Made by a program: the position numbers and the translations under genes. The notes under the pieces are model-generated. The model searched no databases. It had not been told where the DNA came from and saw only the letters and a list, made by a program, of their open reading frames with translations. Below are positions 53,611-63,248 of a DNA stretch of 64,000 nt, piece after piece. The DNA comes from Bacillus mycoides (GTDB taxonomy: Bacteria; Bacillota; Bacilli; Bacillales; Bacillaceae_G), in contig NZ_LXLV01000023.1 in the NCBI RefSeq assembly GCF_001757995.1, forward strand, positions 62,001 through 126,000, written 5' to 3'. How positions within the stretch are numbered: position 1 is the first letter of the stretch; each line of letters begins with the position of its first letter.

Positions 53611-53826
53611 AATCGCTGAAACCGCATGGTGCGGGGGACCCGTTTTAATGAATTAGTGCATAATTCAATGGGGTGAATCCTTGAAAAAAGGTAGGGCTAC
53701 TCAAAGGCCCGAATCCGACAGCTAACCTCGTAAGCGTTATATTGAGAAGGAAGGTGGAGCTTGTGCGACAAAAAAAATAATGTCTACAAGTCTATTTCGT
53801 TATGGCTTGTAGACATTTTTTGTTTT
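53611..53826 (+). promoter_or_regulatory. c-di-AMP riboswitch (ydaO type) with terminator
   Basis: Conserved motifs CGCTGAAACCGCATGG, GGGGGACCCG, GGGGTGAATCC, GGTAGGG and GCCCGAATCCGACAGCTAACC (spread across 53611-53735) match the ydaO-yuaA leader class. Terminator: AATGTCTACAAG / CTTGTAGACATT with T-run (53778-53826). Binding of c-di-AMP should terminate transcription before kimA. Confidence 0.93.
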
Positions 53827-53895
53827 CTGAAGAAATAGTTTATCCGCTGTAATTAGCAGAAAAGTTCGTACAAAATTATTGGAGAGTGGACAGCA

Positions 53896-55722
53896 GTGGT
53901 TTCATCTATTAAAAGATTTTTAATTGGAAGACCGTTAAAATCAACTGAGTTAGGGGAGCAAAAGCTCAATAAAACGAAGGCGCTAGCAATTTTGTCTTCT
54001 GACGCATTGTCATCAGTTGCATATGGTCCAGAACAAATATTAATTGCTTTAGCAGGACTTGGAGCAATAGCTTATTGGTATTCCATTCCGATAGCTGTAG
54101 GGGTATTAGTATTATTGACAGCTCTTATTTTATCTTATCGTCAAATTATTTTTGCTTACCCTCATGGTGGGGGCGCATATGTTGTATCAAAAGAAAACTT
54201 AGGGATGAATCCAGGCTTAATAGCTGGTGGATCTTTATTAGTCGATTATATTTTAACTGTTGCAGTAAGTGTATCTGCAGGTACAGATGCGCTCACATCT
54301 GCTTTTCCTAGCTTACATGCACATAATGTAATCATTGCGATTATATTTGTCATATTGATTACCATCTTAAATTTAAGAGGCGTAACGGAATCAGCTTCCG
54401 TTTTAGCATATCCGGTTTATTTATTCGTTTTAGCATTATTTATATTAATTGGTGTAGGAATATATAATATTTTAACTGGGCACGTTTCACCTACTTTACA
54501 TGCGCCAATTGGAACACCAGTTGCGGGAATTAGTTTGTTTTTACTGTTAAGAGCATTTGCTTCAGGAAGCTCTGCTTTAACAGGTGTTGAAGCGATCTCT
54601 AATGCAATTCCAAACTTTAAGGATCCTGCACCTAATAATGCAGCAAAAACATTGCTTGCAATGGGTGCATTACTTGCGGTTTTATTTTCAGGAATTGTTT
54701 TTTTAGCTTATTATTACGGAATTACTCCAAGTAAAGAAGTAACAGTTGTTTCACAAATTGCTGAACAAACATTTGGACGTAATTTCATGTACTATTTCAT
54801 ACAAGGTACAACAGCTTTAATATTGATTCTTGCTGCTAACACTGGTTATTCTGCATTTCCATTATTAGCGGTTAACCTTGCGAAAGATAAATTCATACCA
54901 AGAATGTTTACGATTAGAGGAGACCGTCTAGGTTATTCAAACGGTATTATTATACTTGGAATTTCTTCAATTATTTTAATTGTAGCTTTCCAAGGGAGAA
55001 CAGAACATTTAATTCCGCTATATGCGGTAGGGGTATTTATTCCGTTTACACTTTCTCAAACTGGAATGGTATTAAAATGGCTTCGTGAAAAACCTGAAGG
55101 ATGGGCTTTAAGATTAACGGTTAATTTAATTGGTGCAGTCATTAGTTTTATCGTAATGAGCATGTTCTTTTTAACTAAATTTGCACAAGTTTGGTCGATC
55201 CTTATTTTCTTACCTGCTATTATCTTCTTGTTCCATCGCATTAAGAAACATTATGATGCAGTGGGTGATCAATTAAGTTTAAAAACTTGTGAACGGATTG
55301 TTCCGATAGAGGGGAATGTAATTGTCGTTCCTGTAGCTGGTATGACTCATGTAGTAGAAAACTCATTGAACTATGCTAAAGCTCTTTCAGCAGATCAAGT
55401 TATCGCTGTATATGTTGCTTTTGACAGAGAAGAGGAAAAGAAATTTGAAGAGAAATGGGAGAAGTGGCAACCTGAAGTAAGGCTTGTTACATTACATTCT
55501 CATTATAGAAGTATTATTCAGCCGCTAACAAAGTTTATTGATACAGTGCAATATAAAGCGAGTGAATCAAATTACCGAGTTACGGTCGTTATACCACAGT
55601 TTATTCCGAAAAAAGGTTGGCATAACATTCTTCATAATCAGTCTAGTTTACTCATTCGTGCGTATTTACTCTATAAAAGAAATGTTGTTATTACGACAGT
55701 ACCATATCATTTGAAAAAGTAA
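53896..55722 (+). CDS. kimA: high-affinity potassium importer KimA
   Basis: 608 residues, GTG start at 53896 behind GGAGAG. Twelve helices of the APC fold, opening LNKTKALAILSSDALSSVAYGPEQIL, with HGGGAYVVSKENLGMNPGLIAGGSLLVDYILTVAVSVSAG. C-terminal ~150 residues form a cytosolic regulatory domain (IVVPVAGMTHVVENSLNYAKAL ... VVIPQFIPKKGWHN). KimA (YdaO) is a K+/H+ symporter inhibited by c-di-AMP, and its mRNA is under the c-di-AMP riboswitch directly upstream. Terminator at 55734-55769. Confidence 0.95.
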   Translation: MVSSIKRFLIGRPLKSTELGEQKLNKTKALAILSSDALSSVAYGPEQILIALAGLGAIAYWYSIPIAVGVLVLLTALILSYRQIIFAYPHGGGAYVVSKENLGMNPGLIAGGSLLVDYILTVAVSVSAGTDALTSAFPSLHAHNVIIAIIFVILITILNLRGVTESASVLAYPVYLFVLALFILIGVGIYNILTGHVSPTLHAPIGTPVAGISLFLLLRAFASGSSALTGVEAISNAIPNFKDPAPNNAAKTLLAMGALLAVLFSGIVFLAYYYGITPSKEVTVVSQIAEQTFGRNFMYYFIQGTTALILILAANTGYSAFPLLAVNLAKDKFIPRMFTIRGDRLGYSNGIIILGISSIILIVAFQGRTEHLIPLYAVGVFIPFTLSQTGMVLKWLREKPEGWALRLTVNLIGAVISFIVMSMFFLTKFAQVWSILIFLPAIIFLFHRIKKHYDAVGDQLSLKTCERIVPIEGNVIVVPVAGMTHVVENSLNYAKALSADQVIAVYVAFDREEEKKFEEKWEKWQPEVRLVTLHSHYRSIIQPLTKFIDTVQYKASESNYRVTVVIPQFIPKKGWHNILHNQSSLLIRAYLLYKRNVVITTVPYHLKK

Positions 55723-55733
55723 GGAAATTTTTT

Positions 55734-55769
55734 AAGGATAACTTCACAAAAGTGAAGTTATCCTTTTTG
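55734..55769 (+). terminator. kimA terminator
   Basis: AAGGATAACTTCAC, loop AAAA, GTGAAGTTATCCTT, T-run. Confidence 0.9.
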
Positions 55770-55778
55770 TATGTATAC

Positions 55779-55821
55779 TATGCATAATTGCATACGGTTC
55801 TAAAAGATATATTAGTATAAT
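55779..55821 (+). promoter_or_regulatory. PlcR box and -10 of the nhe operon
   Basis: TATGCATAATTGCATA (55779-55794) matches the PlcR consensus TATGNAN4TNCATA at every fixed position. TATAAT follows at 55816-55821. The start of nheA is ~500 nt further on, implying a long 5' leader. PlcR is the quorum-sensing virulence regulator of the B. cereus group. Confidence 0.85.
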
Positions 55822-56322
55822 TTTATTAATTATGAGTAAGTAGTGTTTTCTGTTGTAGTATATGGATATTTTAATTGAGAAAGTTAAGTGGATTTTATTT
55901 TGGAATAAAGACATGAGAGCTTGAAAATAAAGGGAATGAAAATACTTCTTTACGGTAGATGAATAGCTGTGTTTAAATGACCTTACAGTACAAAATTTAC
56001 TTGAAAACAAAACGAAATTTCATACTTTTATACGTGAATTAGTTTAAAATGAATAATATTTTTATGTAATATATTCACTGTACGAATGTGGAAATTGCAA
56101 TGGGATAGAAAATTTATACAACCTTATTCATACTAAGCATATATGAAAAGTTATGAAATGTTTTATAACAATAAGTAAGTACTGTAGAAAAAGTTAGGAG
56201 AGATGGTTCGTACATGAATCACGGTGAGAATGTTCTCTATTTTAACCATCTCCAATCAATTGCAAGAAAATAGAATAATAAAATGCGATAGTAATAGTTG
56301 CTAATACATAGGAGGAGTTAAA
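55822..56322 (+). other. long nhe 5' leader region
   Basis: About 490 nt of AT-rich, gene-free sequence between the PlcR promoter and nheA. GAGATGGTTC / AACCATCTC (56200-56250 region) can form a stem. No riboswitch class recognised. nheA has AGGAGGAG immediately upstream. Confidence 0.4.
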
Positions 56323-57483
56323 GTGAAAAAGACTTTAATTACAGGGTTATTGGTTACAGCAGTATCTACGAGTTGCTTCGTTCCTGTAAGCGCTTACGCT
56401 AAGGGGGGGCAAACAGAAGTGAAAGCAGTATATGCGCAAAATGTAATTGCTCCAAATACATTATCTAATTCAATTAGAATGTTAGGATCACAGTCACCGC
56501 TTATACAAGCATACGGATTAGTTATTTTACAACAGCCAGATATTAAGGTAAACGCTATGAGTAGTTTGACGAATCATCAAAAATTTGCAAAAGCGAATGT
56601 AAGAGAGTGGATTGATGAATATAATCCGAAGCTAATCGACTTAAATCAAGAGATGATGAGATATAGTACTAGATTTAATAGCTATTATAGTAAGCTCTAT
56701 GAACTAGCAGGAAAAGTAAATGAAGATGAACAGGCAAAAGCAGATTTTACAAGCGCATACGGAAAATTACAATTGCAAGTACAAAGCATCCAAGAGAGTA
56801 TGGAGCAAGATTTATTAGAGTTAAATCGATTTAAAACGGTATTAGACAAAGATAGTAACAACTTGTCAATTAAAGCTGATGAAGCAATAAAAACATTGCA
56901 AGGATCAAATGGGGATATTGTGAAATTAAGAGAAGATATTAAAAGAATTCAAGGGGAAATTCAAGCTGAACTAACTATTATTTTGAATAGACCTCAAGAA
57001 ATTATTAAAGGTTCTATTAATATCGGTAAACAAGTATTTACAATTACAAATCAAACTGCACAAACGAAAACAATCGATTTTGTATCTATCGGTACTTTAA
57101 GTAATGAAATTGTAAATGCTGCAGATAGTCAAACGAGGGAAGCAGCTCTTCGTATTCAACAAAAGCAAAAAGAGCTGTTACCACTTATTCAAAAGTTATC
57201 ACAAACTGAATCAGAGGCGACTCAAATTACATTCGTTGAAGATCAAGTAAGTAGCTTTACAGAACTAATTGATCGTCAAATTACAACTTTAGAGACGTTA
57301 TTAACGGATTGGAAAGTTTTAAATAATAATATGATCCAAATTCAAACAAATATTGAAGAAGGCACGTATACAGACAGTAGTTTACTTCAAAAACATTTCA
57401 ATCAACTCAAAAAAGTAAGTGATGAAATGAATAAGCAAACAAATCAATTTGAAGATTACGTTACAAACGTTGAAGTACATTAA
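56323..57483 (+). CDS. nheA: non-haemolytic enterotoxin component NheA
   Basis: 386 residues, the known size. Signal peptide [26 protein letters not shown] (1-26), mature protein rich in helices typical of ClyA-like pore-formers ([26 protein letters not shown], then coiled helices). NheA is the lytic-assembly component that completes the pore after NheC/NheB. Start follows AGGAGG. First gene of a three-gene operon under the PlcR promoter described above. Confidence 0.97.
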
Positions 57484-57520
57484 ACAGAAAAATAATTAAC
57501 GATATAGGGAGAGAAGAGAA

Positions 57521-58729
57521 ATGACGAAAAAACCTTATAAAGTAATGGCTCTATCAGCACTTATGGCAGTATTTGCAGCAGGGAACATTATGCCAGCACA
57601 TACTTATGCAGCTGAAAGTACAGTAAAACAAGCTCCAGTTCATGCTGTAGCAAAAGTTTATAATGACTATGAAGAATACTCATTAGGACCAGAAGGCCTG
57701 AAAGATGCAATGGAAAGAACAGGTTCAAACGCTTTAGTAATGGATCTGTACGCTTTAACAATTATTAAACAAGGTAATGTTAACTTTGGTAATGTATCGT
57801 CAGTTGATGCAGCTTTAAAAGGAAAAGTGATTCAGCATCAAGATACAGCTAGAGGAAATGCGAAACAATGGTTAGATGTAATGAAGCCACAGCTTATTTC
57901 AACGAATCAAAATATCATTAACTACAATACGAAGTTCCAAAACTATTATGATACTTTAGTTGCTGCGGTTGATGCAAAGGATAAAGCAACTCTTACGAAA
58001 GGTCTAACTAGATTATCAAGTAGTATTAATGAAAATAAAGCGCAAGTAGATAAGTTAGTAGAAGACTTGAAGAAATTCCGAAATAAAATGACTACAGATA
58101 CTCAAAATTTCAAGGGAGATGCAAATCAAATTACATCTATCTTAGCTAGTCAAGATGCTGGAATTCCGCTCTTACAAAATCAAATTACAACGTATAATGA
58201 AGCAATTAGTAAATATAATGCAATTATTATCGGTTCATCTGTTGCGACAGCTTTAGGCCCAATTGCAATTATCGGTGGTGCGGTTGTAATTGCTACGGGA
58301 GCAGGAACTCCGCTAGGAATCGCATTAATTGCAGGTGGAACAGCAGCAGTAGGTGGTGGAACAGCAGGAATCGTATTAGCGAAGAAAGAGCTTGATAATG
58401 CACAGGCAGAAATTCAAAAGATAACAGGACAAGTTACAACTGCCCAATTAGAAGTGGCAGGACTAACGAACATTAAAACGCAAACTGAGTATTTAACAAA
58501 CACAATTGATACTGCAATTACAGCGTTGCAAAACATTTCAAATCAATGGTATACAATGGGATCAAAATACAATTCTTTACTTCAAAATGTAGATTCAATT
58601 AGTCCAAACGACCTTGTTTTCATTAAAGAAGATTTAAACATTGCGAAAGATAGCTGGAAGAACATTAAAGACTATGCAGAAAAAATTTATGCTGAAGATA
58701 TTAAAGTAGTAGATACGAAAAAAGCATAA
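57521..58729 (+). CDS. nheB: non-haemolytic enterotoxin component NheB
   Basis: 402 residues. Signal peptide MTKKPYKVMALSALMAVFAAGNIMPAHTYAAE (1-32). The mature protein has two hydrophobic segments in the middle (IIIGSSVATALGPIAIIGGAVVIATGAG and PLGIALIAGGTAAVGGGTAGIVLAK), the beta-tongue/membrane-insertion region of ClyA-type toxins. Starts 37 bp after nheA with AGGGAGAG upstream. The C-terminal ITALQNISNQWYTMGSKYNSLLQ is nearly duplicated in NheC. Confidence 0.98.
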   Translation: MTKKPYKVMALSALMAVFAAGNIMPAHTYAAESTVKQAPVHAVAKVYNDYEEYSLGPEGLKDAMERTGSNALVMDLYALTIIKQGNVNFGNVSSVDAALKGKVIQHQDTARGNAKQWLDVMKPQLISTNQNIINYNTKFQNYYDTLVAAVDAKDKATLTKGLTRLSSSINENKAQVDKLVEDLKKFRNKMTTDTQNFKGDANQITSILASQDAGIPLLQNQITTYNEAISKYNAIIIGSSVATALGPIAIIGGAVVIATGAGTPLGIALIAGGTAAVGGGTAGIVLAKKELDNAQAEIQKITGQVTTAQLEVAGLTNIKTQTEYLTNTIDTAITALQNISNQWYTMGSKYNSLLQNVDSISPNDLVFIKEDLNIAKDSWKNIKDYAEKIYAEDIKVVDTKKA

Positions 58730-58783
58730 TAGCGGCTAAACTTTTACAACATTATGTATAGATAATTGATTATCATAAAATAG

Positions 58784-58819
58784 AGAGCTCCTGTTCAGTA
58801 GTGAGCAGGAGTTCTTTTA
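58784..58819 (+). terminator. hairpin between nheB and nheC
   Basis: AGAGCTCCTGTTCA / TGAGCAGGAGTTCT, 14-bp stem with G-T pairs, loop GTAG, then TTTT. An inverted repeat here has been described for nhe operons and probably lowers nheC expression relative to nheAB. Confidence 0.75.
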
Positions 58820-58862
58820 CCTCTAACGTTTCATATCCTCATAAAAAGAATAGGTGATAAGT

Positions 58863-59942
58863 ATGCGTAATAATTTCTATAAAAAATGCCTTTTAACGAT
58901 AATGATTGCTGGAGTGGCAACGAGTAATGCGTTTCCTTTACATCCTTTCGCAGCAGAACAAAACGTAAAGGTGCTACAAGAAAATGCGAAAAATTATTCT
59001 CTCGGACCAGCAGGATTCCAAGATGTAATGGCGCAAACGACATCGAGCATATTTGCGATGGATTCATATGCAAAATTAATTCAAAATCAGCAAGAGACTG
59101 ATTTGAGTAAAATAAGTTCAATTAATAGTGAGTTTAAAGGAAATATGGTTCAGCATCAAAGAGATGCAAAAATTAATGCGGCATATTGGTTAAATAATAT
59201 GAAGCCTCAAATTATGAAAACGGATCAAAATATTATTAATTACAATAATACTTTTCAAGCGTACTATAATAGCATGCTAGTAGCGATTGATCAAAAAGAT
59301 AGCGGTAAATTAAAAGCGGATTTAGAAAAGTTGTATGCGGACATTTTAAAGAATCAAAATGAAGTAGATATTTTATTAGGGAATTTAAAAGCATTTCGCG
59401 ATAGAATGGCGAAAGACACAAACAGTTTTAAAGAAGATACAAACCAATTAACCTCGATTTTGGCGAGTACGAATGCTGGTATTCCAGCATTAGAGCAACA
59501 AATAAATACATATAACGATTCGATTAAAAAGAGTAATGATATGGTTATCGCTGGTGGTGTACTTTGCGTAGCATTAATAACATGTCTTGCTGGCGGACCG
59601 ATGATTGCGATTGCGAAAAAAGATATCGCAAATGCAGAAAGAGAAATAGCCAATTTAAAAGATAGAATTTCTGGAGCGCAAGCGGAAGTCGCAATTTTGA
59701 CAGATGTAAAAAATAAAACAACAAATATGACAGAAACAATTGATGCAGCAATTACAGCATTGCAAAACATATCGAATCAATGGTATACAGTAGGTGCAAA
59801 ATATAATAATTTACTACAAAACGTAAAAGGAATGAGTCCAGAAGAATTTACGTTTATAAAAGAAGATTTAAATACAGCGAAAGATAGTTGGAAGGATGTA
59901 AAAGATTATACAGAAAAATTACATGAAGGCGTGGCGAAGTAA
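58863..59942 (+). CDS. nheC: non-haemolytic enterotoxin component NheC
   Basis: 359 residues from ATG 58863 (AGGTGATAAG 5 bp upstream; the earlier GTG frame overlaps it). Signal peptide MRNNFYKKCLLTIMIAGVATSNAFPLHPFA. Mature part is homologous to NheB (YSLGPAGFQDVMAQTTSSIFAMD, ITALQNISNQWYTVGAKYNNLLQ) with a shorter hydrophobic insert VIAGGVLCVALITCLAGGPMIAIA, in place of the two in NheB. Needed as the minor component that primes pore formation. Follows the intercistronic hairpin. Confidence 0.97.
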   Translation: MRNNFYKKCLLTIMIAGVATSNAFPLHPFAAEQNVKVLQENAKNYSLGPAGFQDVMAQTTSSIFAMDSYAKLIQNQQETDLSKISSINSEFKGNMVQHQRDAKINAAYWLNNMKPQIMKTDQNIINYNNTFQAYYNSMLVAIDQKDSGKLKADLEKLYADILKNQNEVDILLGNLKAFRDRMAKDTNSFKEDTNQLTSILASTNAGIPALEQQINTYNDSIKKSNDMVIAGGVLCVALITCLAGGPMIAIAKKDIANAEREIANLKDRISGAQAEVAILTDVKNKTTNMTETIDAAITALQNISNQWYTVGAKYNNLLQNVKGMSPEEFTFIKEDLNTAKDSWKDVKDYTEKLHEGVAK

Positions 59943-60343
59943 ACAGTGGACTAGTTCTGCTGTTTATTTTTTTATCTTGTTTCATATCTAGTAATTGATA
60001 GAAAAATAGGCATACTAAAGAAGCTTATTAAAATGTAATTTGGTTTTGTTTCACAATTTTATAATCAATTTAAGGTAGGAAATTTGATGTTTTTCTCAGA
60101 TGATTGGCATTATTAATCTCTTATATCAAAGTTGATATTATTTATATAATAAAGAAGGAACCTATCATACTTCCTGATAGGTTCCTTCTTTAAATGCAAA
60201 AACTTCAAGTGTGTCAGGTTATGCTTCAAATCGTTTCCGTTTCCATAAAGATCTTATAAAGTTAAATTTCTTATTTTATTTTAGCTGGATGCTGATAAGA
60301 TACTAGCATCCAAATTTTTTATGATTCAAATTAGGATAAATAT
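59939..60343. terminator. gap after nheC with three terminator-like hairpins
   Basis: AAACAG/CTGTTT (59940-59965) with T-run; perfect 17-bp AAAGAAGGAACCTATCA / TGATAGGTTCCTTCTTT (60151-60191); and GGATGCT/AGCATCC (60287-60311) followed by AAATTTTTT. The middle one probably serves both the nhe operon and the converging lipoprotein gene. No gene seen. Confidence 0.65.
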
Positions 60344-62374
60344 CTACTGTCGTTTAATAGGCAATGCAGAATAGCCAAAAGCTAAATCCAGCAAAGCACT
60401 TGCTTCTTGACGCAGTAACAGGTCTTTCGGACGGAACATAAAGGATCCGTCAGCATTAATGGAAGTATCAGGGTCTAGAATTCCTTGGGAGGCAAGTGCC
60501 TGAATCGATTGGACTGCCCAGTCATCTGCGGCATCCAGTAATTTAACTTTAATAGCTTTGTCAGGTTGAATCGTTTTCAAGTCTTGAATTTGCTTTACGT
60601 TTTGAATCATGTTTGCTGCGAACTGTCGGGTAATCGGAGTAGCACGGTTATACTCTGGAATTCCATTCATAATTTTTTCCCTTGCCTCTTTTGATTCGTC
60701 TGGAAAACCGTTCCATCCATGAGCAAGTAACAACGTATCCGCAAACTCTCCTTGTGTCATGGTTTCCATCGGATTGAATAGATTACCTGTTTTAGCACCC
60801 ATAATATTTAGGGCATGAAGATTATCAATGTGACTTCTATAGTTACTCTTTTGTGGAACGTCATCAAAAGGTGGTTTGTTGTTAATTCTCTGGGCATCTG
60901 CTACAAAATCAAGGCTTTTAGGAGAATCGTAGTGAAAATATGTGATTTCTCCAGCTGAATTCTTTTTGAAAGCAACTTTGTTGCCTTCCGAATCTTCAAA
61001 TAACAACGGATGAATCATTTTGAGAACTTGTTTTCCAGTTATTCCACCCTCCATGACTAAATTCCCATTTTCATAAGTAAAATGAGTGCGAATTGCAGCG
61101 AAACGCGTATTTTGGAATAAGCCCAAGTATTTATGAGCTTCTTTTTCCTCTAACGGGAGATAACTTGTTTTTACTTCATTCTTCTTAGCAGGGAAATAGT
61201 GATCCATGAGAGCTTCATATACGTCTATACTCATCATTGAATCATTATTATAAGACATGAAGAATGCTGTTTTTTGTTCAGGCACTAAAATCATCAGTGA
61301 TTGATGTCCAGGCATACTTCCCCCTTTCATTACAACGTGTTGACCGTTAGCAAATTTATTAAAAGGCGTTTCAAATCCAATTGTCGCAACAGGGCTGGTC
61401 TTATCATCAAAAACTTGATAGGCATGCATCATATCTATGCTTTTTTTACTTATAATTTCTTTGTCTTTAAACTTTCCTTTCTGTAGTTGCATAATCATGT
61501 ATTTTGACATGTCTTCTGCAGTAGATAAAATGCCTCCTTGTGGTGTATCCCTTAAACCGCTCCCACTTGTTGGGATCGGTTCGCCAGTGGGACCATAATG
61601 TGTAGCCATTCTTTCTAGAAGTTCAGGCGTAAAGCTCATACTTGTAGATTTCATATCTAATGGTTTGAAAATATTATTTTCCATATATTTGGAGAAAGGG
61701 CTGTTAGTAACATTCTCTACTGCAAACCCTGCGAGCGCAAATGAGACGTTGTCATACGTATAAACTTCACCCGGTGGTCGTACCACAGTTGGCATATGTT
61801 TAGAGAAAAATTCTTTCATTGGTATACTATCATTAATATATTCAGGTCCGGTTATATTTGTGAGATCGGGAAAATCTACCCCGCTGGTATAAGTGAGCAT
61901 ATCAAACAAGGTAAGGGGTTTTCCTGTTTTATTAGGTATTTGTAATCCACCAAGGTATTTTTGTACGTCTTGATCAAGTTTCAGCTTTCCTTTATCGACT
62001 TGCTGCATCACAGCCAAAGCAGTAAAAGTTTTCGAGACGGAACCAATTTGAAAGACCGTGTCCTTAGTGACGGGGATTTTCTTTTCTTTATCGGCATATC
62101 CATACCCTTTATTGACAACGACTTTTCCATCATGAACGACGACAAAACTAGAACCGTTCACATTGTACTTCTTCATTTTTTCTTCAAATAACGGATCAGC
62201 AAAAGATTCTATTTCTTTTTTATTATTAGGTCCTTTCGTCATTTGGATATTAGTCGTGGATGCCGATGGTTTTGATTTTCCTGCTTCTAACGATTGTTGG
62301 GAACACGCAGAAATCATGGTTGAAGAAGAAAGAAGAATTGCAACGATCCCCAATTTGTTAATTGCTTGTTTCAT
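60344..62374 (-). CDS. lipoprotein serine hydrolase (class C beta-lactamase/PBP4*-like) with SLH-like repeats
   Basis: 676 residues. Lipobox MISAC (Cys about 24). The penicillin-recognising domain has SxxK as SVSK in GSVSKTFTALAV (about 112-123), YxN as YDN in YTYDNVSFALAG, and a KGG-like box MKGGSMPGHQ. The C-terminal ~150 residues carry two SLH-like motifs (SHIDNLHALNIMGAKTGNLFNPMETMTQGEFADTL; DDWAVQSIQALASQGILDP...FRPKDLLLRQEA). This suggests a wall-facing DD-peptidase or esterase, not a resistance beta-lactamase. GAGCG-type ribosome binding site on the minus strand. The gene diverges from a sensor/kinase operon. Confidence 0.85.
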   Translation of the reverse strand: MKQAINKLGIVAILLSSSTMISACSQQSLEAGKSKPSASTTNIQMTKGPNNKKEIESFADPLFEEKMKKYNVNGSSFVVVHDGKVVVNKGYGYADKEKKIPVTKDTVFQIGSVSKTFTALAVMQQVDKGKLKLDQDVQKYLGGLQIPNKTGKPLTLFDMLTYTSGVDFPDLTNITGPEYINDSIPMKEFFSKHMPTVVRPPGEVYTYDNVSFALAGFAVENVTNSPFSKYMENNIFKPLDMKSTSMSFTPELLERMATHYGPTGEPIPTSGSGLRDTPQGGILSTAEDMSKYMIMQLQKGKFKDKEIISKKSIDMMHAYQVFDDKTSPVATIGFETPFNKFANGQHVVMKGGSMPGHQSLMILVPEQKTAFFMSYNNDSMMSIDVYEALMDHYFPAKKNEVKTSYLPLEEKEAHKYLGLFQNTRFAAIRTHFTYENGNLVMEGGITGKQVLKMIHPLLFEDSEGNKVAFKKNSAGEITYFHYDSPKSLDFVADAQRINNKPPFDDVPQKSNYRSHIDNLHALNIMGAKTGNLFNPMETMTQGEFADTLLLAHGWNGFPDESKEAREKIMNGIPEYNRATPITRQFAANMIQNVKQIQDLKTIQPDKAIKVKLLDAADDWAVQSIQALASQGILDPDTSINADGSFMFRPKDLLLRQEASALLDLAFGYSALPIKRQ

Positions 62375-62653
62375 TTTTGTACGCTCCTTTATTTGGTTGG
62401 AATTTTTTTGTTAGCGCAACGAGTTAGCGGCTCGTTAGCGTATGAAAAGAGTGTAGCAAGCGGCGAGTCATAGTCGATAGTGAACTTTTGTCATATTTAT
62501 AAAGAACAACAAAAATTGAGTGGGATACGGCTGTATTAATAGTTATGTCATAGAAACCATGACATTTTGACACTACCGTATGTGACAGAAAAATACTTAG
62601 AATCAAAAAGTAGCTTTTAACGCATTAACAATGAAAGAGGAGGAGAGATTTTA
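62375..62653. promoter_or_regulatory. divergent promoter region with inverted repeat
   Basis: ATGTCAT-N7-ATGACAT at 62545-62565 (perfect 7-bp arms), placed between the divergent lipoprotein and sensor genes. GTTAGCG occurs three times around 62412-62441 with an AACGAG/CTCGTT stem. The inverted repeat could bind the response regulator of the downstream kinase. Confidence 0.45.
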
Positions 62654-63244
62654 ATGACGAAAGCATCAGTTCAAAAAACTTTGCAAGATTTTTATTTCTT
62701 GTTATTTACCTTTGTATCCGGATTCTTTTACTTTTGTTTCTATCTGGTCAGCATTACATTTGCATTAGTAATGACGATTATCTTTTTGGGTATTCCCTTG
62801 TTGGCTTGGGTGCTACAAACAACTCACACGTTTGTTCAGTATGAACGTATTCAGACAAAGGTTTATACAGATATATCAATATGGTTATTCGAACCAAGAA
62901 AAAAAGAGGAGGGAGATAAATGGATTAAAGCGAGAGATACAATCCTTAATAATAGCAACTGGAGAGCTATTTTTTGGCTCATGCAGAAAATTTTTATCGG
63001 AATAATAAGTCTTATATGTGCTGTTTTACTGTATGTAATGCCGCTAGTATGTATCGTTACACCCTTACTTTTTCGATATTTTAATATATACTTATTGGGC
63101 ATTGCTGTGAATTCATGGGAGACAGCAATTTTTGTCATGATTGTTGGTTTCATTCTCATCTGGATACATAATCTTATTGGAAACGGCTTAGTTCGAATTA
63201 TTGGAATGTACACGCGTTCCATGTTTAAAGCTATAAAGGAGTGA
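62654..63244 (+). CDS. putative sensor-domain membrane protein
   Basis: 196 residues, with several hydrophobic helices (about 14-34, 36-57, 110-135, 140-160 and 165-185). Matches the 'putative sensor' domain (PF13796 style) normally fused to or encoded beside NarL-type histidine kinases: LVSITFALVMTIIFLGIPLLAW and LGIAVNSWETAIFVMIVGFILIWIHNLIGNGLVR. ATG behind AGAGGAGGAG. The kinase gene starts 4 bp after its stop, so the two form one signalling unit, related in layout to LiaF-LiaS systems. Confidence 0.8.
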   Translation: MTKASVQKTLQDFYFLLFTFVSGFFYFCFYLVSITFALVMTIIFLGIPLLAWVLQTTHTFVQYERIQTKVYTDISIWLFEPRKKEEGDKWIKARDTILNNSNWRAIFWLMQKIFIGIISLICAVLLYVMPLVCIVTPLLFRYFNIYLLGIAVNSWETAIFVMIVGFILIWIHNLIGNGLVRIIGMYTRSMFKAIKE

Positions 63245-63248
63245 TAAT

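Noticed and set aside
60344-62374. Resistance beta-lactamase
   Set aside because: It has serine-hydrolase motifs but is a lipoprotein with SLH-like repeats and PBP4*-like layout; resistance cannot be inferred.
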